Assembly (NCBI RefSeq): GCF_048771995.1
Contig: NC_133059.1
Span: 3,213,001-3,277,000 of the forward strand
DNA: 64,000 bases
Direction of reading: 5' to 3'
Origin: Taeniopygia guttata
Taxonomy: Eukaryota; Chordata; Aves; Passeriformes; Estrildidae
Shown: piece after piece, positions 21,381 to 64,000 of the stretch
How positions within the stretch are numbered: the first letter of the stretch is position 1
How the letters are laid out: each line of letters starts with the position of its first letter
Position numbers and translations under genes: made by a program
Notes under the pieces: model-generated
Seen by the model: only the letters and a program-made list of their open reading frames with translations
Told to the model about the DNA's origin: nothing
Databases searched by the model: none

Positions 21381-24300
21381 CTGGTGGGGAAATGGGAATT
21401 TTGGGGGGAAAAATGGGATTTTGGGTCAAAAAAATGGGATTTTTTGGGGGAAAAAAATGGGATTTTGGGGAAAAAAAATGGGATTTTTTGAGGAAAAATG
21501 GGATTTTGGGGGAAAATGGGATTTTCGGGTCAGGAAATGGAATTTGAGGGAAAACATGGGGATTTTGGGGGGACACCATGGGGACACTGAGGACGCCATG
21601 GGGACACCCTGGGGACACTGATCTGAACGTGGTGACACCTTGAGAACACTGATCTGACCCTGGTGACACCTTGGGGACACCTTGGGGACACTGAGAACAC
21701 TGATCTGACCCCGGTGACACCTTGGGGACACTGATGTGACCCCGGTGACACCCTGGGGACACCTTGGGGACACTGAGGACACCATGAGAACACCACAGGA
21801 ACACCTTGGGGACACTGAGAACACCTTGAGAACACTGATCTGACCCTGGTGACACCCTGGGGACACCTTGGTGACCCTGGGGACACCACAGGAACACTGA
21901 TCTGACCCTGGTGACACCCTGGGGACACTGAGGACACCACGGGAACATCTGGGGGACACTGACCTGACCCCGGTGACACCTTGGGGACACTGTCTGACCC
22001 TGGTGACACCACGGGAACACCATGAGAACACAGATCTGACCCCGGTGACACCATGGGGACACTGATCTGACCCTGGTGACACCTTGAGGACACTGAGGAC
22101 ACCATGAGAACACCACGGGAACACCTTGGTGACCCTGGTGACACCTTGGAGACACAGATCTGACCCTGGTGACACCTTGGGGACACCTTGGGGACACTGA
22201 GAACACCTTGAGGACACAGATCTGACCCCGATGACACCTTGGTGACCCTGGTGACACCATGGGAACACCGATCTGACCCTGGTGACACCTTGGGGACACT
22301 GAGGACACCATGAGAACACCACGGGAACACCATGGGGACACTGAGAACACCTTGAGAACACTGATCTGACCCTGGGGACACCTTGGGGACACCTTGGGGA
22401 CACTGAGGACACCCTGGTAACACCCTGGTGACACCTTGGGGACACTGAGGACACCCCGGTGACACCTTGGGGACACTGAGAACACCATGGGGACACCTGG
22501 TGACACCCTGGGGACACTGAGGACACCATGGGGACACCTTGGGGACACCTTGGTGACACCTTGGTGACACCTGGTGACACGGGCCGCACCTGTCGAAGGC
22601 CTTGACGCGGCCCAGCAGCTTCTTGTTGTTGCGGCAGTTGATGAGCACCTGGGTGTTGTTCTTCACGCTCTGGGTCAGCACCGACAGAGGACCCGTGTTG
22701 AACTCCTCCTCCTCGCGCTTCTGCAGCTCCTCGGGCGTCATCTCGCTCTTGGGCTTGTTCAGCAGGCTCCTGGGGACATCAGGAGAACATGGAGAGATCA
22801 CAGGAACATCAGGAGAACATGGAGAGATCATGGGAACATCAGGAGAACATGGGACACAGAGACATGGACATTGTTCTCTGGGCTCATCTCGCTCTTGGGC
22901 TCGTTCAGCAGGCTCCTGGGGACATCGTGGGGACATCGTGGGGACATCAGGAGAACATGGAGAGATCACAAGAACATCAGGAGAACATGGAGAGATCATG
23001 GGAACACAGGGACATGGAGGGACACGGGGACATGGAGGGACATGGAGATGGTTCCATGAGCTCATCTCGCTCTTGGGCTCGTTCAGCAGCTCCTGGGGAC
23101 ACCAGGGACATCGTGGGGACGTTGGGGACATCAGGGACATCGTGGGGACATCGTGGGGACATCAGGGACATCGTGGGGACAGCAGGAGAACAAGGAGAGA
23201 TCATGGGGACATCAGGAGAACATGGGGACACAGGGACATGGAGATCGTTCTCTGGGCTCATCTCGCTCTTGGGCTTGTTCAGCAGGCTCCTGGGGACACC
23301 AGGGGGACATTGGGGACATCAGGGACATCGTGGGGACATCATGGGGACAGCAGGAACATCAGGGGAACAGCAGGAGAACATGGGAACACAGGGACAGGAG
23401 GGACACAGGGACATGGAGATGGTTCCATGAGCTCATCTCGCTCTTGGGCTTGTTCAGCAGCTCCTGGGGACATTGGGGACATCGTGGGGACATCAGGAGA
23501 ACATGGAGAGATCACAGGAACAGCAGGAGAACATGGGGAGATCATGGGGACAGCAGGAGAACATGTGGAGATCATGGGGACACAGGGACATGGAGGGACA
23601 TGGAGATGGTTCCCTGGGCTCATCTCGCTCTTGGGCTTGTTCAGCAGCTCCTGGGGACACCAGGGACATCGTGGGGACATCGTGGGGACAGCAGGAACAT
23701 CGTGGGGACAGCAGGAGAACATGGGGAGATCACAGGAACATCAGGAGAACATGAGGACATGGGGACACAGGGACATGGAGGGACACAGAGACATGGACAT
23801 TGTTCTCTGGGCTCATCTCGCTCTTGGGCTCGTTCAGCAGCTCCTGGGGACATCGTGGGGACATTGGGGACACCAGAACAGCAGGGACATCGTGGGGACA
23901 GCAGGAGAACATGTGGAGATCATGGGGACAGCAGGAGAACATGTGGAGATCATGGGGACAGCAGGAGAACATGTGGACATGGAGGGACACAGGGACATGG
24001 AGATGGTTCCATGAGCTCATCTCGCTCTTGGGCTTGTTCAGCAGCTCCTGGGGACACCGGGGGGATGTTGGGGACATCAGGGACATCGTGGGGACATTGG
24101 GGACAGCATGGGGACATCAGGAGAACATGGAGAGATTTGGGGACACGTGACAGATTTGGGGACAGATTTGGGGACATTGGGGACAACAGGACAGGTTTAG
24201 GGACACTGGGACAGGGATGGGGACACGTGACAGATTTGGGGACAGGTTTGGGGACACCAGGACAGATTTGGGGACAGATTTGGGGACATCAGGACAGATT

Positions 24301-26088
24301 TGGGGACACCAGGACAGATTTGGGGACAGATTTGGGGACACGTGACAGATTTGGGGACACCGGGACGGGTTTGGGGACAGATTTGGGGACACCAGGACAG
24401 ATTTGGGGACACCAGGACAGGTTTGGGGACAGATTTGGGGACACCAGAACAGATTTGGGGACACGTGACAGGTTTGGGGACATCAGGACAGGTTTAGGGA
24501 CAGATTTGGGGACACGTGACAGATTTGGGGACACCAGGCCAGATTTGGGGACAGATTTGGGGACACCAGGCCAGATTTGGGGACAGGGATGGGGACACCA
24601 GGACAGATTTGGGGACAGATTTGGGGACACCAGGACAGATTTGGGGACAGATTTGGGGACACCAGGACAGATTTGGGGACAGATTTGGGGACACCAGGAC
24701 AGATTTGGGGACAGATTTGGGGACAGATTTGGGGACACGTGACAGGTTTGGGGACAGATTTGGTGACACCGGGACAGGTTTGGGGACAGATTTGGTGACA
24801 CCTGACAGATTTGGGGACACGTGACAGATTTGGGGACAGATTTGGGGACACGTGACAGATTTGGGGACACCAGGACAGGTTTGGGGACACCAGGACAGAT
24901 TTGGGGACACCAGGACAGGTTTGGGGACAGATTTGGGGACAGGTTTGGGGACACCAGGACAGATTTGGGGACACCAGGACAGGTTTGGGGACAGATTTGG
25001 GGACACGTGACAGATTTGGGGACACCAGGACAGGTTTGGGGACAGATTTGGGGACAGATTTGGGGACACCAGGACAGGTCTGGGGACAGGTTTGGGGACA
25101 CCAGGACAGATTTGGGGACAGATTTGGGGACAGATTTGGGGACAGATTTGGGGACACGTGACAGATTTGGGGACAGGTTTGGGGACACGGGACAGATTTG
25201 GGGACAGATTTGGGGACACGTGACAGCTTTTGGGACAGATTTGGGGACACCAGGACAGGTTTGGGGACAGGTTTGGGGACAGATTTGGGGACACCAGGAC
25301 AGATTTGGGGACATGTGACAGATTTGGGGACAGATTTGGGGACACGGGGACAGATTTGGGGACAACGGGACATGTTTGGGGACAGGTCTGGGGACACCAG
25401 GACAGATTTGGGGACAGGTTTGGGGACACCAGGACAGGTTTGGGGACAATGGGACAGATTTGAGGACAGATTTGGGGACACCAGGACAGATTTGGGGACA
25501 CCAGGACAGATTTGGGGACACCAGGACAAGTTTGGGGACAGGTTTGGGGACACCAGGACAGGTTTGGGGACAATGGGACAGATTTGAGGACAGATTTGGG
25601 GACACCAGGACAGGTTTGGGGACACCAGGACAAGTTTGGGGACAGGTTTGGGGACACCGGGACAGATTTGGGGACACCAGGACAGATTTGGGGACAGATT
25701 TGGGGACACCAAGACAGATTTGGGGACACGGGACAGATTTGGGGACAATGGGACAGATTTGGGGACACATTTGGGGACAATGGGACAGATTTGGGGACAG
25801 ATTTGGGGACAGATTTGGGGACACCGGGACAGATTTGGGGACAGATTTGGGGACAGATTTCCGGCCCCGTCCCGTTCCGTGTCCCCCCGTTCCCCCACTG
25901 CCCAGTTCCGCCTCTCCGCCGTTCCCGCCGCTCTCCCCTCCCCTCCCGCCGCTCCCCGTTCCGCTCCTCCCGCCGTTTCCCCGCTGCTACTCGCGGATTT
26001 TCGCCGTTTCCCCCCGTTTTTTGCCCGTTTTTCCCGTTTTTTGCCCGTTTTTCCCGTTTTTTGCCCGTTTTCCCCGCCGCTCTCACAT
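21206..26088 (-). CDS. SNRPD2: SNRPD2, small nuclear ribonucleoprotein Sm D2 (complete, 118 aa)
   Basis: Core Sm protein of the heptameric ring on U1, U2, U4 and U5 snRNAs; acts in the nucleus in pre-mRNA splicing and pairs with Sm D1. Complement join 26088..26087, 22769..22590, 21380..21206. The product starts [17 protein letters not shown] and ends [13 protein letters not shown], 118 residues, the human length. It appears identical to human SNRPD2 as I recall it. Sm1 lies around [20 protein letters not shown] and Sm2 around [19 protein letters not shown]. The initiator ATG is split AT|G by intron 1, a phase that also brings AGC CTG CTG into frame. The gene is convergent with PPP1R13L and divergent from HIF3A. 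Both introns and the 3' flank are minisatellite arrays, two of them made from this gene's own exon ends. Confidence 0.97.
21381..22589 (-). repeat. SNRPD2 intron 2 minisatellite
   Basis: 21381-21570 is a gggaaaaatgggattttggg low-copy repeat. 21570-22580 is an array of accttggggacactga, gatctgaccctggtgacac and gaacaccatg units that begins a few bases from the donor. Confidence 0.88.
22590..22769 (-). CDS. SNRPD2: SNRPD2 exon 2 (N-terminal helix and Sm1 region)
   Basis: The minus-strand acceptor is tccccag|gagcctg at 22770 and the donor is gacag|gtgcgg at 22589. The 180 bases are G + 59 codons + AG, from [15 protein letters not shown] to LLGRVKAFD plus a split Arg. Seven decoy copies of its first ~35 bases and acceptor lie further upstream in transcription (22886-24045). 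The real exon is the only one continuing into [13 protein letters not shown]. Confidence 0.97.
22770..24125 (-). repeat. ~190-base array of SNRPD2 exon 2 starts with acceptors
   Basis: Seven decoys, reading on the plus strand ctcatctcgctcttgggct, (t/c)gttcagcag, ctcctggggaca, near 22886, 23063, 23255, 23435, 23617, 23812 and 24013. Between them are aggagaacatgg and ggggacatcg repeats. Most decoys lack one C compared with the real exon. Confidence 0.93.
24125..25862 (-). repeat. gacagatttggggacaccag array
   Basis: About 100 units of 14-20 bases (ggacagatttgggg, acaccaggacag), ending 230 bases before SNRPD2 exon 1. The unit contains no recognisable exon sequence. Confidence 0.9.
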
Positions 26089-26130
26089 GGCTGCCGCTCT
26101 CCCGCTCCCGCCGCTCCCGCTGCGCTTCCG
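26087..26130 (-). CDS. SNRPD2: SNRPD2 exon 1: 5'UTR plus first two bases of the start codon
   Basis: The minus strand reads gcggcagccat|gtgaga: the exon ends with AT at 26088-26087 and the donor GTGAGA follows. Joined to G-AGC-CTG of exon 2 it restores ATG AGC CTG (M-S-L), matching the conserved N-terminus exactly. The upstream limit (about 26130) is a guess from the promoter elements; the exon has only two coding bases. Confidence 0.8.
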
Positions 26131-26235
26131 GGGCACGGCGGGGGCGGAGCCACTTCCGGGGCAGCGCGGGGGCGGCGGCCAATGGGAGCGCGAGGTGGGC
26201 GTGGCTAGAACGAAGTGGGCGTGGTCATGTGAGGG
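26089..26235 (-). promoter_or_regulatory. SNRPD2: SNRPD2 promoter: TATA-less, ETS and CCAAT elements
   Basis: Unique GC-rich stretch upstream of exon 1. It holds two ETS-type cores read on the minus strand as ccggaagcg (about 26123-26131) and ccggaagtg (about 26151-26159), GC boxes (gggggcgg at 26140 and 26169), and a CCAAT box on the plus strand at 26179-26183. No TATA box is visible. This is the usual build of a housekeeping promoter (inference). Confidence 0.7.
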
Positions 26236-26239
26236 GGCG

Positions 26240-27075
26240 TGGCCTAAAGGGGATTTGGGGGTCCCGGGGGAATTTTGGGGGTCCCAGGGGGGATTTTGGG
26301 GGTCCGAGGGGGAATTTGGGGGTCCCAGGGGGAACTTGGGGGTCCCAGGGGGGAATTTGGGGGTCCCAGGGGGGAATTTGGGGGTCCCAAGGGGGAAATT
26401 TGGGGGTCCCAGGGGGGAATTTGGGGGTCCCGGGGGGAATTTGGGGGTCCCAGGGGGGAATTTGGGGGTCCCAGGGGGCAATTTGGGGGTCCCAGAGGTG
26501 AATTTGGGGGTCCCAAGGGGCTTTTGGGGGTCCCAGGAGGGAATTTGGGGTGTCCCAGGGGGAATTTGGGTGTCCCAAGGGGGAATTTGGGGGTCCCAGG
26601 GAGGGAATTTGGGGGTCCCAGGGGGGAATTTGGGGGTCCCGGGGGGAATTTGGGGGTCCCAGGGGGATTTTGGGGGTCTCAGAGGGGATTTTGGGGGGTC
26701 CCAGGGGGGATTTGGGGGTCCCAGGGGGAATTTGGGGGGTCCCAAGGGGCTTTTGGGGGTCCCAGGGGTGAATTTGGGGGTCCCAGGGGGATTTTGGGGG
26801 TCCCAGGGGGATTTTGGGGGTCTCAGAGGGGATTTTGGGGGTCCCAGAGGTGAATTTGGGGGGTCCCAGGGATAATCTGGGGGGTCCCAAGGGGATTTTG
26901 GGGGTCCCAGGGGGGAATTTGGGGGTCCCAGGGGGAAATTTGGGGGTCCCAGGGGGATTTTGGGGGTCCTAGGCGGTTTTTGGGGAGTTCCAGGGGGGAT
27001 TTGGGGGTCCCAGGGGGGAATTTGGGTGTCCCAGAGGTGAATTTGGGGGTCCCAAGGGGGAATTTGGGGGTCTCA
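26240..27075 (+). repeat. gggtcccaggggggaatttg array between the divergent promoters
   Basis: About 42 units of 19-21 bases. Both strands stay open for more than 200 codons because of the regular period. Confidence 0.9.
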
Positions 27076-27835
27076 GAGGGGATTTTGGGGACATTTTGAG
27101 GGATTTTGGGGAGGGGTCGAGGGCTCAAAGGGAATTTTGGGGTCCCAGGAGAATTTTGGGGATATTTTGAGGGATTTTGAGGGTCCCAGCCGAATTTTGG
27201 GGATATTTTGAGGGATTTTGGGGGTCCCAGAGAGGCTCTGGTGAGTTTTGGGGGTCCCAGGGGAATTTTGGGGATATTTTTGAGGGATTTTGGGGAGGGG
27301 TCGAGGGCTCGAAGGGAATTTTGGGGTCCCAGGGGAGATTTGTGGATATTTAAATGGATTTTGAGGGTCCCAGGAGAATTTTGGGGATATTTTGAGGGAT
27401 TCTGGGGAGGGGTCGGGGGGCTCGAAGGGAATTTTGGGGTCCCAGGGGAATTTTGGGGATATTTTGAGGGATTTTGAGGGTCCCAGGAGAATTTTGGGGA
27501 CATTTTGAGGGATTTTGGGGAGGGGTCGGGGGCTCAAAGGGAATTTTGGGGTCCCAGGAGAATTTTGGGGATATTTTGAGGGATTTTGGGGAGGGGTCGG
27601 GGGCTCGAAGGGAATTTTGGGGTCCAAGGGGAATTCTGGGGATATTTTGAGGGATTTTGAGGGTCCCAGGAGAATTTTGGGGATATTTTGAGGGATTTTG
27701 GGGGTCCCAGAGGGGCTCTGGGGAGTTTTGGGGGGGCTCCAGGGGAATTTTGGGGATATTTTGAGGGATTTTGAGGGTCCCAGGGGAATTTTGGGGACAT
27801 TTTGAGGGATTTTGGGGGGACCCCAAGGTAATTTT
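27075..27835 (+). repeat. attttggggatattttgagg array, composite ~150-base unit
   Basis: Units combine ggggatattttgagggattt, tggggaggggtcgggggctc and gaagggaattttggggtccc. Five or so composite copies; no gene. Confidence 0.88.
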
Positions 27836-27839
27836 GGGG

Positions 27840-28325
27840 GGGTCGCAGGGGGGCGTGGCCTGTGCATTGTGGGCGTGGCCTCGGGCCGTGATTGACAGAT
27901 GCCAAAGGGGCGTGGCCAAAGAAAAGGGCGCGAACTTTGCTGTGCGAGTGGGCGTGGCCACGTCCAGGTAAAGGGGCGTGGTCAGACACAAACCACGCCC
28001 ACAAAATAGAGGGGCGTGGTCAGAACTGGGCGTGGCTCAGAGGGCGTGCCCTGATTGGTTATTCCAATAAGAGGGCGTGGCACATCGAGGGCGTGGCTTA
28101 TTGCGGGTGGGCGTGGCCTTTTAAAGGGGCGTGTGCAAAAAATTAAAGGGGGCGTGTCCTGCAAAATTAATTTGGGGAGGGGGCGTGTCCCAGCGAGGGG
28201 TGTGTGAGGGGGCGTGGCCTGCCCGAGGGGGCGTGGCCCGGCCGAGGGGGCGTGGCCCGGCCGAGGGGGCGTGGCCGAGGAGGGGGCTCGGCGCGGTGGG
28301 TGCGGAGGGCGCGGCAGCGGCGGCC
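27840..28325 (+). promoter_or_regulatory. HIF3A: HIF3A promoter and CpG island with a GGGCGTGG-rich array
   Basis: Non-tandem, CpG-rich sequence just upstream of the first HIF3A exon. The GGGCGTGG/CCACGCCC core (KLF/Sp-type CACCC box) appears about twenty times. A paired inverted CCAAT element is present: ATTGG at 28054-28058 and CCAAT at 28064-28068. A TATA-like ttttaaa lies near 28119-28125, about 200 bases before the ATG. Factor binding is inference from motif form. Confidence 0.6.

Positions 28326-64000
<35,675 letters not shown>

Noticed and set aside
24125-25862. Centromeric or telomeric satellite
   Set aside because: The unit is short and confined to one SNRPD2 intron; no TTAGGG runs are present anywhere in the window.

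Overview
The window is vertebrate, GC-rich, and almost entirely short-period tandem repeats (minisatellites) in which small protein-coding exons sit like islands. Three genes can be read exon by exon. All three have human orthologues in 19q13.32, in the same order. Together with the compact GC-rich, minisatellite-packed introns, this points to a bird, most likely a dot microchromosome. That placement is inference. No transposon, retroviral copy, tRNA, rRNA or CRISPR array was seen.

Layout. (1) 1-16515, + strand: the 3' part of PPP1R13L (iASPP): five exons encoding the ankyrin repeats, the SH3 domain and the C-terminus, with a poly(A) signal. (2) 16516-26135, - strand: SNRPD2 (spliceosomal Sm D2), complete, in three coding exons; the start codon is split by intron 1. 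PPP1R13L and SNRPD2 converge tail to tail. (3) 26090-28325: a divergent promoter interval between SNRPD2 and HIF3A, holding a CCAAT/ETS promoter for SNRPD2, two repeat arrays, and a GGGCGTGG-rich CpG island for HIF3A. (4) 28326-64000, + strand: HIF3A, fourteen coding exons covering bHLH, PAS-A, PAS-B, PAC and the oxygen-dependent degradation motif. The gene runs off the right edge. Every splice junction in the three genes keeps the reading frame.

Main observation. Many intronic arrays are not random satellites. They are built from the edge of the neighbouring exon together with its own splice site, tandemly copied into the adjoining intron. Copies of exon starts lie upstream of the real exon and copies of exon ends lie downstream, always in direct orientation. 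I count twelve exon edges in three genes (four in PPP1R13L, two in SNRPD2, six in HIF3A), with about 2 to 18 decoy copies each. Further boundaries have only the acceptor tract or the first intron bases amplified. Several units are multiples of three and keep the frame open (PPP1R13L), while others put a stop right after the decoy (HIF3A exon 12, SNRPD2 exon 2). This gives ladders of competing splice sites and is the best candidate here for an undescribed system. Whether the copies are used, and whether array lengths are faithful rather than assembly effects, needs RNA and long-read data.
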